Shown: positions 32,664-44,982 of the stretch, piece by piece
Layout: every line of letters begins with the position of its first letter
How positions within the stretch are numbered: position 1 is the stretch's first letter
Assembly (NCBI GenBank): GCA_949152475.1
Contig: OX424568.1
Coordinates: 26,449,667 to 26,513,666 of the forward strand
Reading direction: 5' to 3'
DNA: 64,000 bases
From: Terebella lapidaria
Taxonomy: Eukaryota; Annelida; Polychaeta; Terebellida; Terebellidae
Notes under the pieces: model-generated
The model's input: only the letters and a program-made list of their open reading frames with translations
What the model was told of the DNA's origin: nothing
The model's database searches: none
Program-made: the position numbers and the translations under genes

Positions 32664-35600
32664 TTACTGACGCTATCTCAACAACAGTTTGCTCTTCCAG
32701 CTCCACGAGCGACATTCCATATAGATATCGCCTCGCAAGCCTGGCCATTATATAGCAAGATTGTATGTATTCTTCAAGAGGTATATATCCTCAATAAGAA
32801 ATCCAACAGAAATCTCTTAGTGAGATTCTCGTTGACCGATAGCCTATATATATTGCTGTTAGTTACATTGGTACGCATTTGTAGGTTTTTTTTATCGCTG
32901 AACATTCATTTTAAAGCCGGCGCATAATTTATTGTCGCGAACATATCTCATGAAATCTCGGAACTTACTGACTTGTATTATATGAGATTCAGGCAACGTT
33001 TGAACAAGACTGTGACCAAAGTTGCTGACGTGAATTTGAAGTTTGTTCTTCACACAGAAAATAATTATTTAAATAAATATGATTTTAAATGGGATTTTAC
33101 CATCGTAACAATGAGCGGGAAAGCGGAAAGCTAAAACAGTGGTGAATGTCAATGCAACAGCTCATTAATGCAAAGAAATATCATTGGTCTGATCAGTGGT
33201 GTGCAACGGTCTGAAAAGTAACATGTAATGACTTATCCTGTTCAAAAACTGATGGTGGTCCATATTTTGATGTCCCGGAAAGGTTGAGAATGTTGGTTCA
33301 TATTTGAGTGTGAAACTGTATATCAGGTCAAACAGGACATAAATTATATTTGACTGCAGTACAATGTTATCTCGCTAAACAGACGAACATATTCAATTTT
33401 CATCAATATATGAATTGAGGATTTAGGGTGTCTAATTTTTGACCAGCTTTGTATCGTGCCCGGCTATGCTCAAGTTGCTCTGGCCTTTGAGTCCAATTAA
33501 AATCCTCTGAGCTCAGCTCAGTTCTGGTTAAGGGACTGTCTCAAAGAAGCTATGGAACATATTTAAGAAAAATGATAAAATGTTTGTGCTTGATTGCGCC
33601 GCAGTGTTGATCATTCAAGCAAAATTTTGTTCCTGATAATATATTTCTAACGTACAGGGCATGTATTCCTTAACAGATGAGCCAAAATACCATTATCATA
33701 TAACACATGTAAACATACATGTATAATATCTATGCGCGTAACATGAAGTTGTCGTTCAAATCAATGACGAGATCCACATTGATCGGGTCGTCATACATCT
33801 GGGTGAATCCAGCAGTTCAGATTCGGACTAAAGAATTACCGTAGATATTGTGTGATTATGATTTCTTTAATGCGAAATATATTCAAGCACGAGCAATAGA
33901 ATGAATTTTTATCATTATATTTTCTTTGAGAACACCCCTATCCCAATCGGCTACTCCATTGATTTGTCTCAATCCCATACAGCATCAAAATGGCAAGCTA
34001 GAATTCCCATGTTAAAACTCCATAAGGATATACATTTTCCTAGATATACCGACGAGAAATGCACACGACATAAAAACAGCCATTGTTTCACAATGGTCCT
34101 GGTGCCGTTTTCACTTTCTATAAATTTCATATAATACAAGTCAGTATGTTCCGAGATATGACCAGATAGGTTCGCGCCAATAAATTATGCGCCGACTTTA
34201 GTGTAGGTTTAACATGTCGAGTCAGTGTAGCAGCTAATTGGGTGTCGTGTCCTATTCGCCGGCTGTGTCCTGTTCTGCCCGCTGTTGTGTCCTGTTTAAT
34301 CCGCTGAGAAAAAACATACCACCGAGCGTGTTGGGCCCAAGTATCATACACTGCGCCTTAATACTACTCGTCCACTAAATGAATGCCATTTAATCCGTCT
34401 GTCACCTTTTTAATCCTCATTGAATATAGAGGAAGGCGCAGAGTATGATACTTGGGCCGGGTGTTGTAACTCACCGAATATTTATTAGTTCTCCTCAAGT
34501 ATAAATCGTTAGAAACGACATAATGCCGAATATGCGCTATGAGCAATTGACCGTAAGCTGCTGACACCTAACGAATGCTTAAGAAAGCTTACCTGTAAAA
34601 AAGAGGTCGGTTTGTTTGTACGTTTTCATGTGCACATGCAATACCATCTTGAATCATCAACACGAAAACTCACATCTCTATTACAGAAGAGCCGGAATTG
34701 AATGGATACATGTGCATTCGGAGGGGAACTATGGGTTATCAAGCAATAGAGTCCCTCGAGGTCCCACTCTGACCATAGAAGGAAAGCAGGCATTAGACCT
34801 ACTGATTATTTCATTGCAAATGGGTCGATAAGCTAAAACTAAAACTCCGCATGATCCTACGCGGTGCAGCACTCACAGCGCTAGCGGCAGGCTGGCGAAA
34901 GAATTGTGAGTCTGATTATCATGACGTACTGCTTTATCAGTGTCGGTATCTAATATACATATCTATATAGCATTGTTTGATACAGGTAGGTGTTGTAGAA
35001 ACCAGACATAAACTGTGTGTGGGTTTGGCTCAGACAAACCGACTCACTTAGTTTATTTTCATGACGAGAGACAGATTGTCGATCGATCGCACCACTGGGC
35101 GTACACCTTATACCAGTATACATACTACGGAGGCTTGGAGAGAGCATGTGAGTGATTTCTGGGAAAACCGTTCACTCGAAATAAAGAGTTCCTGCGCTCG
35201 AAATATGAGATCGCACATTCGAAATGGCACCTTGTGTTTATAAAGGTATGTGAAATGAGACCAAATGTCGAGTGAACGGAAAATTGTAATATCACAAAAA
35301 TCCTCATTATGTATGTCCTCTCCGGGACTCCGTAAGCTAACTGCGCACATGACATTAAAAACAATATTTACATATCCTGGTGATATATTGGCGCTGTCGA
35401 TGTGATAAGACCGATTTCATATTCCAATTGATGGCGTTCTGTAGCATAGATACATTATTTACTATGTCTACTATGTCGAATCCGGCCTGGCGCATGACAT
35501 TGCTGGGGAAGTGAAAGTCGATAAAACCATGACAACGCGCGGCAATTGATTTTCAAGGGCCACTCGCCTACCACATTGGTGGGCGGCTCTATTATTTGGC

Positions 35601-38600
35601 AACGGAAGGCTAGACACATCCGATCTCCGAGTTACCCATTCAGATTTTGATACTCAAACCTGTTATTCATGTATTTCTGGTATCATGTGCCAGATGTATC
35701 ATGTATTTCTGGTATCGTTAGGTAAACAGACGCACTTCACCTGTGAGTGAAACGGCGATTCTATACTCAATTTCAGACTTCTATCTCAACTCGAAAAGTG
35801 TCGGTAGTTATAATTATGTTAGCTCCATCATCAACATAGTCTCCTCGTGGTCCGAACATGATATTGTGTAGGCAAATTCGTTCCATCTAAGGTCTATGTA
35901 TAATTTGATATCAGCGTGTTAAGTTATGACATATTTTCAGACATGCTTTGTGGTTCAAAATTGCAACAATGCTTTCATGACTCATGTATATAAACATTTT
36001 TGTTTAAGTTGTTTATAGGGAGTTTGTTCCGATTTCTGAGATCCCATTTCGGGGTGAATTTATTATTGGGGTAGATTGCGAACTTTCCAATACCTGAATA
36101 TTTAGTTGTAGGTCTGAAGTTTAATAGAAAATTAACGACCATGTGAATTTTTGTTTTATTTAGCCAATGTTATGATAATAAGAATCGCTGGATTTCGGAC
36201 AAAAATATTCTCCTCCCATCTGTGGAGAAAAAATAAGAATTATCGTTCACACGATAAAATAAGTCGCACACATGGTAATGAGATCGTTTGCCCTATAACC
36301 ATGAATTCTTTCGTTAACAACTTTGGGTACTTTGCTCTGTTCACATGGTGAAAGAGAGTTTTTGGATGTGATTCGGTCTGTAATTAACTTCGTTGCATTT
36401 AATTTCTTTTAAATGGGTGATTCATATACCGAAAGAAGCGTTCAGTTCACTATTCAGTTTCTATTCACCAAAGTATGGCGGCCTAAGGGCTTCGTATCGC
36501 GAAAACACACAAGGAGGCTACGAAAAGTCGAGTATAGTTCATTAAAACATCTAGGCCTATCATGACTACACGGCTGTTGCACGTGACTTCCTGGCATGGG
36601 GACTTCGAACCTAGAAGCGTTGAGACGCTTCACCTCACTGGCTGGGACGACATAATGGCACAAACCCGCCGCCGGCAGACGACATGTGTGTACGTCTCTG
36701 TGCCCGTTAGTTATTGAGTGGGGAGGGGGGGGGGGAGAATCACGACGACGCTAGCTAGATGACGACGTATACATATGCGGTGGTTTGGTCGCGTATTGAC
36801 TATAATAGCATTAGGTGGCATGTTGTTAACTTGTATCGGACGAAAAAATGCGGAGTAATGCATGCGGGCGAACTTCGCACGTGGTTAGTAGTTTCCTCTC
36901 ACCAAGACGCATAGATTTGTGAGTACATTCTTCCTGAATTTTCATCATATTGGCTTTCAGTTATGGTGCAATTCCACTTGATATTCGAGTCCGGCACACT
37001 CATGCCAAGATTCTATTTATGGGCAAAATATTTGCAATCTTTTTATCACATCGACACGTCAAACTCGACAAGGGCTGTTGTGCCTATATATACGGGTCCG
37101 TCTGAGTCATTCGGTCTTCTTTTCTGATAAATACCTGATAAAATCGGATAAATTATCTTCACCATGGGTGCATGTACATGTGATAATTCGGTCATGTTAT
37201 CGGAGCATGTTATCACTGAATGTTAATAACTTTTGTATGATGATAAATTCAACTTCAAATTTGTCCAGAAAAAAAAAATTATGTACAGAAAGCTGCCTTG
37301 GTTGGAATACACATGTACATGCACTTATATGGACGGGTGAGTTACAACAAAAGGTCAAAGGTTTTATTTTACACAAAAATATAACAATTGCCATTGTACG
37401 TTTGCCACCATGCGGCCGAGTAAAGCTATTTCATGTGTTCTACCGAGATTTTCGTTGTGATATTGTGGTCCACCATCGGACATAATTTTACGTACACATA
37501 TTCCACTAAATAAATGATAAATACACGTCCATCATTCCATTGATGACGCGTACGGATACAGGCATTTGCACCTGGGCGACAGACAGGAGAAATTATGTGA
37601 CACTCACACATGATACTGTTCATAAGCAACATGCATGCATTCATACAACGTCTCAATTTGTAGTGTTCATTTGTGGTAACTTAATGCTCATGTGTACAGA
37701 CTGCAACCAATATCATAACATATATATCACTCGTCATAATAATTTGAAGATGATGTATATATCACTAAATATTCATAAACTAGAAACGGTGCAAATTCTG
37801 AAGAATTCGCCATCGTTATAACAAATTATTCGGTATCGAGCATGAAAATCTCGTGTTTTATCTTGTGTCTGAGCTGTAAACTTCGGAATCAATGGTCATC
37901 ATCTTTAAATTCTTGTGACGACTTTACATATTTTTGTCCATGAACAATACCTTATGTTATATGCTGTCTGCCACCCACATGCACCTGCTTGTTAGTTTTT
38001 CAGTCAACTATACTCGGCTCATTGGTGTAAACGTACAAGGGTGTCAATTTCCAGGAGGGCTGGACAACCACATGACTGCGTTGTGATTCAAAGGAGGAGA
38101 AAAGAAACATAATGCATCGTTTTATGAGATGTTCCATCCACTTTAAGTTATCCACTATGAAATTCCTCATATTAGAGGAATCGTTAATATAGATGTGTAT
38201 ATCGCAGCGGATGGCCATGTATCTGTCCAGCCTTAAAACAAGACAAATCGGCTACAATCTGCATGTAAATTTCGTCACAAAAGTGTTTTCCTGATACAGG
38301 ATTATTTAAATAACCACACCTGCTCATATTGAGGTGGGTTTTGATGAATACATTCAAAAAACGGATTTTCGAACCATATTATATTTTTCACCAAATGTTG
38401 TTCACTACTAGTATTTGTTGAAGAGTTCCTACTCTTGTGACGGAATATCTGAACGCCAGAGCTTAAATGCATATTGAAACCGTCTCTCGACATCCACTAC
38501 ACCACACACTGACAACCGAACAATTGCGTATACAAGATTGCCAAAAAAATACAAAACTTCACATCAAATATCATGATTATTCTCCTGTTTATACAGGAAA

Positions 38601-39290
38601 ACACTGACCATGTTTGAACTCCTCGTCCGAATATATACATAACTTTGTTCATTCAAATCGGAGGTATGAACTTTGTTCATGCGCTTGTGTATTGCCAGGT
38701 TTGCTTGATATTGGCCTCTGGCTCTGTATGCTTTTGGTTGAGTTTTGTAGTTCTGTTAGACGAGTGAATATATAGCATTACCTCTGTTTATTCAATACGA
38801 TGTCGACATGACAATCGCATGGACCAACACATCTCACAGGAAAATCACTATTAGATTTTACAGGTGTGAATTTATCCTTATTTCATAGATATATATTTCG
38901 ATATCAGTAATCGCTTGGCTTTACTACTGTGTAATGGTCTGTTTTTCTGATGTGCATTCGTAAATTGAAGTAAGGTGTCACATCACAGGAGTCCAAATCA
39001 TTTTCCATTTTGTTCAATCATAAATGTTACATGTATTTGTTGAATAACGACGTTTCAAATATTGTAGAGTCAGAATAGCAATTCCGATAGAAGACCCCAA
39101 AAGTAACCCAAAATGTAATCCCCCGACCTTTCCCGCTTTCCCTTTTTGTTCACCCTTATAATGTCATGTACATACAATTAACGTTTCTGTCCCCTCGACA
39201 GGCGCGGCCCGGCTGATCCCGTCCGGCACTGTCATATTGATTTTTCCTTCCCTTTACACGATACCATTTCTCGGACAACTTCCAGATATT
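32664..39290. other. Long stretch without a recognised gene
   Basis: This is the least repetitive part of the window, and may be intron or intergenic host DNA. A possible exon follows ATTACAG at about 34686 on + and reads RAGIEWIHVHSEGNYGLS to a stop at 34831, but I know no matching family. Open frames at 37078-37485 (+) and 35108-35364 (-) look random in composition. A G run lies at 36726-36736. A tRNA-like B box (GGTTCGAAGTCC, minus strand) near 36600 lacks a good A box. Confidence 0.5.
35168..35281. repeat. Small inverted-repeat element, about 114 bp
   Basis: CCGTTCACTCGA at 35170 is matched by TCGAGTGAACGG ending near 35280. TCGAAAT-like motifs recur inside. The short arms and size suggest a MITE or foldback fragment. 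No target duplication was identified. Confidence 0.5.
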
Positions 39291-39389
39291 TCATGTATAC
39301 AATGTAATGAACTTATCATTTAGCATCTATATTAATCATTATATTAATTACATCCATATTGACTTTCCAACATATAAGAAGTGGTGTTG

Positions 39390-39850
39390 ATCTATTGCTT
39401 CATTGGGAGCAGGGTTTCATGCTGTTTTTGCAGTTCTTCTGTCTGACCTTTCATCTGTTTGGCGACAGCTACGAGGTCTGTAGCGTGTGAGTCACGCTCC
39501 GTTGTAGCGATAGATTCGCCTAATCTGGCGTAGGTTTCTGCCTCGTCCAAGGTGTTGGGGCTCTTCCCGATGACAAAACTTCTGATGTTCGGCAGGAGGT
39601 TCCGAACAAATATGGACAATTGCTTTGTGGAGCCTTTCGGAGTTGTTGACAGCGGCGCTGCACATCGACTAAGAAATATTCTACTGTCTCTCCAGGCAGT
39701 TGTTTTCTTTCCTTATTCTTGTTCCAAAATGCAGATGTTTTCAATGGACACGTTCGATGAATTAGGTTTTCACGGTTTCACAGCTTTGTCTCTGACTGGT
39801 AGAGTCTGAAACCAAAGTTTGGCGGGTCGTGTGAGGTACAGTCTAAATGC
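39390..39850 (-). mobile_element. Ty3/Gypsy-type gag fossil, broken
   Basis: The minus strand shows gag-like stretches such as QLPGETVEYFLVDVQRRCQQ and YARLGESIATTERDSHATDL, typical of the capsid region of Ty3/Gypsy LTR retrotransposons. No protease, reverse transcriptase or integrase is recognisable nearby, so only a small part of an element survives and it is broken. Similar A+T-rich blocks of about 100 bases (39296-39372 and 39908-40005) flank it as direct repeats. They could be eroded end sequences or an unrelated local duplication. Their divergence suggests an old insertion. Confidence 0.65.
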
Positions 39851-40005
39851 ATTCAAAGATCTACCCAAGTCCCACTTGTTAAACAGGCACAACGTGTTGA
39901 ATTTGTTCATATATTTTCATTTATACAATTTAATGAACTTATCATTTAGCATCAATATTAATAATTATATTAATTACAGCCATATTGAATTTCCAATATA
40001 TAACA

Positions 40006-40934
40006 ACTGGAATTCATGACCGCAACTGGTACTTGGTAGCTTGGAAGGCCGTAACATACTGCCTGAAGCATCTGTATGCCTCATGTGGAAAGAGCTGTAC
40101 CTCTTGTCGTACAATTGCTTTATGTCAATGTTTTGGATGCCATAAAAATTTGCTCCTGTCCACACTTGTACGGGTTTGGTATCCTGTCCAAATATGGTAT
40201 TGTAGAGGTATATTTTCCTCCACCTTGTTCCTTCACTTAGCACCTGGAGCAATTTTGTTTGCTTGTGATAATGAATAATAATAGTGAGTTTGTAATTAAC
40301 AAAAGTGATAAGTACAAATAAAAACGATAACATTTAGTCTGGGCTAGGCTGGGAGGAAAACGACATAATATCAGGGTTTTGAAAATGATTTTATGATGAA
40401 ATATTGCCGTTTCCAGACCCGCCCAGTCGCCTGTATCACTTGTTTGTGTGTCCGGGGAAGGTGTTTACCATCCTCGTTTCTTGATATTACTCTACCTTGA
40501 ACGCCATAAAAAGTCTCAACTCTCAGTGAAACTCTTTATTCAAATATCCACTGTCACGTTACCATTTCTGCCAGGGGCTGTGAATGCGTCTGCAAGTTTT
40601 TTTCTCGCCTCTTTTACAGTCCAATACGGATGTCAGATCACAAATATTCCCCGACTAGTCGTCCTAATCCTCTTCGCGTCAGCTGAAGTTGATAGTTAGC
40701 ATAGTCTGCAGGATGACCTTAGAGCCCCATATCGAGATAGCCTTTTCGTGTGTTTGGTACACTTGGTGTGATGCCTCGTACATTGTCACCACTCAGCGTG
40801 GAGTCAGTGTAAACACCAGCCATATCGTTCGACTGTACCCTCTTCATTTACCAGTACGTGGCCGTCTGGTGTCGTAGCCACACATAAGGGAAGTGTGTGA
40901 ATCTTTGGAACCAATACTTCGGATGCATAAGCCA
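40006..40934. other. Unassigned coding-like minus-strand sequence
   Basis: A minus-strand frame (about 40010-40260) reads TRWRKIYLYNTIFGQDTKPV and GANFYGIQNIDIKQLYDKR; I do not recognise it, and it may belong to the neighbouring fossil. Around 40560-40640 the minus strand reads YWTVKEARKKLADAFTAPG before a stop. 40690-40930 contains further minus-strand pieces that may belong to the exon array that follows. Confidence 0.3.
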
Positions 40935-41110
40935 TCAGCACACAGGACGCAGTACTTTGAAGTCAGTAACCAGTAACAGTCCCGTTTGTCTCAACTCATT
41001 TACTCGTCTTCGATTGACCTCTCCAACTAAATATCCTGACGAGCCGTATTCTCTGTTTATCTCGATCTTCATGGGAGGAGAGTAAAAAATGTACTCCACG
41101 TGGCAGATCA
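40935..41110 (-). CDS. Exon-like block h, fullest copy, 3' of unit 1's zinc-finger exon
   Basis: The minus strand reads VEYIFYSPPMKIEINREYGS, SGYLVGEVNRRRVNELRQTG and LLLVTDFKVLRPVC. Shorter relatives occur at about 42870-42990, 44830-44955, 46760-46880 and 48970-49090; in the last three EYIFYSPHHRIEIN is kept but a stop follows. This copy is the only one open through the VNELRQTG part, so it may be closest to the ancestral exon. No known domain was recognised. Confidence 0.45.
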
Positions 41111-41138
41111 AACTGGTTTTACATCAGATTCATTTTTC

Positions 41139-41402
41139 TCACTCTAGTTCTGCACAATAATTATGAATCCATGTACTACATGATGAATTTGTACAATGCG
41201 TCCACTGAACATATTTGATCCCTGAACCATCCAGCTCTCCAATGCGGCAGTATACATCACAGACCAATCGCTCAGTGTCATCGGCAACAGTTTCTGTTGA
41301 TGATGGACAAAGAGATCTTGATTGCTCGAATATGTGGCTATTCCTATCTGAGACGATGTACCCATCATCCTTAATACTCATGGTCATGCTGATATTCAGC
41401 AA
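41139..41402 (-). CDS. Exon a, unit 1: partial PHD-like zinc finger, intact
   Basis: The frame reads MTMSIKDDGYIVSDRNSHIF, CPSSTETVADDTERLVC and then CDVYCRIGELDGSGIKYVQW-THCTNSSCSTWIHNYCAELE. The spacing Cx3C-x17-Cx4C-x4-Hx2C fits the first six ligands of a PHD-type finger, with the aromatic W before H as usual. The last CxxC pair is absent or on another exon. The frame ends in TGA at 41139; alternatively a GTGAGA donor inside the last codons could join it to block h. PHD fingers usually read histone tails, but no such role can be claimed here. Confidence 0.6.
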   Translation of the reverse strand: MLNISMTMSIKDDGYIVSDRNSHIFEQSRSLCPSSTETVADDTERLVCDVYCRIGELDGSGIKYVQWTHCTNSSCSTWIHNYCAELE

Positions 41403-41599
41403 GTTGTTGCTGTAGAAATCCTTCTACTGGAGGTACGTCCGCCATGAGGTACATCCGCCATGTCAATAGTACCTCAGACGCAAAATACAAAACTTAAATG
41501 ACTTAGGGACGTGGATTCCACTGCATTCTCATACGTGTAGGAAATTAATATATTTAATTATGAAGTTCGTTGGTCGTGGTAAAATTACTTTTCTAATTG

Positions 41600-41725
41600 C
41601 CAGCCCTCTTGGACTGACGCATACTTCTCTATTTCAGGTAACGTGATGTGCAATGTACCGAAAGAGATATCGGCTAGTCCATGAATGCTTCAATTCATTG
41701 CAACCATGGACTTTATACTTTTTAT
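41600..41725 (-). pseudogene. Exon c, unit 1, shortened
   Basis: The minus strand keeps KKYKVHGCNELKHSWTSRYL and FRYIAHHVT but lacks about 45 bases that in units 3-5 encode EYQPRLNRRHFGFLS-type sequence, so it joins directly to the intron-like GAAATAGAG stretch. Compare the full copy at 45417-45614. Confidence 0.55.
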
Positions 41726-41974
41726 ACACCTTGTTCATTTAAAGCGAAAATTCAAATCGGTCTATTCACATAGAAAAAAAAACATTTACATATTCTTCCC
41801 AGTACCCATAGCTTACAACTTGATCAAACTTGAGAGATAATAATTGAGTTGCACATAGGCTAATCATCAGAAATAGTGCAGTACTCCAAATCACGTTAAT
41901 AATAATGATTTGATTGTTCATCATTGACATTTTGAAATAATATCAATGTTTGAGGTCCATGGAGTTAATATACT

Positions 41975-42165
41975 ACTTACTTTTTTTAGGAAAGACCCAA
42001 CCATCTGTGAGTTTCTTCGAAAGTTCTTTGATTGCTAGTGATGATTTTTGTGTCAACTTTGTGTATTTTTTCCGACGGTAGCGTTTCAAAAGATGGTTGT
42101 TGGTATAAGCTCTGGTGAGCAGATTTGGTAATTATCCTTCAATGAAGACCCATCTATCAGGATGC
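41975..42165 (-). CDS. Exon d (unit 1), conserved basic exon
   Basis: After CTCACCAG the minus strand reads AYTNNHLLKRYRRKKYTKLT, QKSSLAIKELSKKLTDGWVF and PKK, then a GTAAGTAG donor at about 41970. Equivalent copies lie at about 43950-44120, 45855-46050, 47775-47960 and 50660-50870. Upstream codons KKHPDRWVFIEG are also conserved but followed by TAA in every copy checked, which supports the acceptor used here. It is rich in Lys/Arg, and its function is unknown. Confidence 0.5.
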
Positions 42166-42299
42166 TTCTTTATATCATTGTTGGTAGGAGATATTTTTCA
42201 CGTTTTGGATATTTTTTAGAGAAATGACTTCTTGGGTTGTGGCTATACTTCACACACACACATCAATACATTCAATTTACCCATTAGGAGTATTAATTA

Positions 42300-42430
42300 G
42301 CCTATTATCGAGTGCATTTCATAGGATGAAAATACGTTTTGGAATTCCTCTGAATTTCTCCATCAAAGAATCTATTTCTCTGGTGTAGTCTTCCCATTGT
42401 TCATTATATTTTTATATTCTGATTTTGCAC
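42300..42430 (-). CDS. Exon e (unit 1), acidic helical exon
   Basis: Minus-strand reading gives YNEQWEDYTREIDSLMEKFR and GIPKRIFIL before a stop. Copies lie at about 44280-44405, 46190-46320 and 48095-48240. Unit 5 ends before a full copy. The charged, helix-prone sequence is conserved between units, but I cannot place it in a family, and the splice borders are not firm. Confidence 0.4.
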
Positions 42431-42569
42431 TGACAGATTCGATGTTCTAAGCAGATTTCCGCTGGTGGAAATTGAGATCAATTCAAGATATATATATACG
42501 AGATGCATCACGAGTCATAACACTCTGATGATGAGAGCATACTTAGATTAGCAGTGTTTATACAACAAA

Positions 42570-42835
42570 AATCATTTTATCTATTTTCCCAATATTTTTC
42601 ATATATTCCCAACTCTTTTCCACAGTACTATATGCACTGACTAAGACACTAAGATACGATTGATTTAAGGTTTTCTTACCGTTTAGATCATGACAATGTC
42701 TCCATCTTGTGTCCAGCTAACAGACTGAGGCTTTCCGTCCGGAGCTTGTTTACCCAATATTTTTTTTATATATTCCCAACTCTTTTCCACAGATTTACAT
42801 GCACTACCTAAGCAATTGAAAACACTATGCCATTG
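42570..42835 (-). CDS. Exon g (unit 1), internally duplicated
   Basis: The minus strand at 42680-42800 reads KSVEKSWEYIKKILGKQAPD and GKPQSVSWTQDGDIVMI, followed by a stop and then a GGTAAG donor. A shortened second copy of its first third (TGTGGAAAAGAGTTGGGAAT) lies at 42590-42640. Copies recur at about 44550-44810, 46465-46725 and 48675-48945, and two more at 52676-52995, where the end reads DGEIVALS before the donor without the intervening stop. Function unknown. Confidence 0.45.
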
Positions 42836-42869
42836 TTGGCTAGATAAGATATATTTAAGGTTTCCTTAC

Positions 42870-42995
42870 CGATTGACCCCTCAGAACAAAATACCATGAC
42901 GAGTCCTATTTTCCGTTTAACTCGATCCTATGGCCAGGAGAGTAAAATATGTACTCCAGATGGCAGATCAAGCGGGTTTTGCATCAGCTTACCGC
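42870..42995 (-). pseudogene. Exon-like block h, unit 2 relic
   Basis: It keeps EYIFYSPGHRIELNGK and then a stop where the fullest copy continues. A GTAAGG-type site follows at the low end. Sequence is otherwise close to the blocks at about 44830, 46760 and 48970, which are similarly short. Confidence 0.4.
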
Positions 42996-43026
42996 ATACA
43001 TGTGTGACATTTATAATCTTAATTTT

Positions 43027-43290
43027 TTACTCTAATTCTGCACAATAATTATGGACCCATGTACTACACGATGGATTTGTACAATACATCCACTGTACAT
43101 GTTGGCTCCCTGAACCATCCAGCTCTCCAATGCGGCAGTAATCATCACAGACCAATCGCTCGGTGTCATCGGCAACAGTTTCTGTTGATGATGGACAAAG
43201 AAATCTTATTTGCTCGAAAATGTGGCTATTCCTATCTGAGACGATGTACCCATCATCTTTACTGCTCATGGTCATGATGATATTCAGCAA
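43027..43290 (-). CDS. Exon a, unit 2: partial PHD-like zinc finger, intact
   Basis: Reads MTMSSKDDGYIVSDRNSHIF, CPSSTETVADDTERLVC and CDDYCRIGELDGSGSQHVQW-MYCTNPSCSTWVHNYCAELE. Ligand spacing is identical to unit 1 (Cx3C-x17-Cx4C-x4-Hx2C), and differences are mostly conservative (I/V, T/M), which hints at past selection on the finger. It ends in TAA at 43027. Confidence 0.6.
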   Translation of the reverse strand: MLNIIMTMSSKDDGYIVSDRNSHIFEQIRFLCPSSTETVADDTERLVCDDYCRIGELDGSGSQHVQWMYCTNPSCSTWVHNYCAELE

Positions 43291-43440
43291 GTTGTTGCTG
43301 TAGGAATCCTTCCACTGGAGGTACGTCCGCCATGAGGTACATCCGCCATGTCAACAGTACCTCCAATGCAAAATACAAAACTTAAATGACTTAGGGACGT
43401 GGATTTCATCGCATTCGCATACGTGTAAGAAATAAATATA

Positions 43441-43599
43441 TTAAATCTGCTGCCATCTTTGTTTGTTTCGTTTGGGTGGCCTCAGATTGACAGCTGGCAC
43501 CAATTTCGAAGCTGTATATTGTTTAGTGATTTTTTCTGGGACATCCCAGTCAAGGAAGCAAACTTCCACATCACCACATACTAGTAGTTTTTCCACCTG
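43441..43599 (-). CDS. Private terminal exon of unit 2
   Basis: After a TTCTACTTTCAG acceptor the minus strand reads VEKLLVCGDVEVCFLDWDVP, EKITKQYTASKLVPAVNLRP and PKRNKQRWQQI, then TAA: 51 codons with a basic end. It occupies the place where the other units carry exon c, and is not repeated elsewhere in the window. It looks like a genuine last exon of a protein gene. The family was not recognised. Confidence 0.55.
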   Translation of the reverse strand, partial: QVEKLLVCGDVEVCFLDWDVPEKITKQYTASKLVPAVNLRPPKRNKQRWQQI

Positions 43600-44982
43600 A
43601 AAGTAGAATAATATAGAATGGGTTATTGAGAATAGCAGGACTCATTTTCTTTGATATATATTTATTTTTTGTTATGTTTTGTTGACTTTTACAGACTTCG
43701 GTCCTACTCGCTAGGCTCTAGTGAGTAGGTATTCTGGTTCACATAGAAAAAATAACATTTACATATTCTTCCCAGTACTCATAGCTTACAACTTGATCAA
43801 ACTTGAGAGATATTAATTGAGTTGCACATAGGCTAATCATCAGAAATAGTGCAGTACTCCAAATCACGTTAATAATAATGATTTGATTGTTCATCATTGA
43901 CATTTTGAAATAATATCAATGTTTGAGGTTCATGGAGTTAATATACTACTTACTTTTTTTAGGAAAGAGCCAACCATCTGAGAGTTTCTTCGAAAGTTCT
44001 TTGATTGCCAGTGATGATTTTTGTGTCAACTTTGTGTATTTTTTCCGACAGTAGCGTTTCAAAAGATGGTTGTTGGTATAAGCTCTGGTGAGCAGATTTG
44101 GTAATTATCCTTCAATGAAGACCCAGCTATCAGGATGCTTCTTTATATCATTGTTGGTAGGAGATATTTTTCACGTTTTGGATATTTTTTAGAGAAATGA
44201 CTTCTTGGGTTGTGGCTATACTTCACACACACACATCAATACATTCAATTTACCCATTAGGACTATTAATTAGCCTATTATCGAGTGCATTTCATAGGAT
44301 GAAAATACGTTTTGGAATTCCTCTGAATTTCTCCATCAAAGAATCTATTTCTCTGGTGTAGTCTTCCCATTGTTCATTATATTTTTATATTCTGATTTTG
44401 CACTGACAGATTCGATGTTCTAAGCAGATTTCCGCTGGTGGAAATTGAGATCAATTCAAGATATATATATGCGAGATGCATCACGAGTCATAACACTCTG
44501 ATGATGAGAGCATACTTAGATTAGCAGTGTTTATACAGCAAAAATCATTTTATCTATTTTCCCAATATTTTCATATATTCCCAACTCTTTTCCACAGTAC
44601 TATATGCACTGACTAAGATACGATTGATTTAAGGTTTTCTTACCGTTTAGATCATGACAATGTCTCCATCTTGTGTCCAGCTAACAGACTGAGGCTTTCC
44701 GTCCGGAGCTTGTTTACCCAATATTTTTTTTTATATATTCCCAACTCTTTTCCACAGATTTACATGCACTACCTAAGCAATTGAAAACACTATGCCATTG
44801 TTGGCTAGATAAGATATATTTAAGGTTTCTTTACCGATTGACCCCTCACAACAAAATACCCTGACGAGTCCTATTTTCCGTTTATCTCGAACCTATGGTG
44901 AGGAGAATAAAAAATGTACTCCAGATGGCAGATCAAGCGGGTTTTACATCAGCTTACCTCATACATGTTGGACATTTTTACT

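Noticed and set aside
36570-36660. tRNA gene or SINE on the minus strand
   Set aside because: Only a B-box-like GGTTCGAAGTCC is present, with a poor A box and no cloverleaf.
37078-37485. A 135-codon plus-strand gene
   Set aside because: Composition looks random, there is no domain and no convincing splice context.
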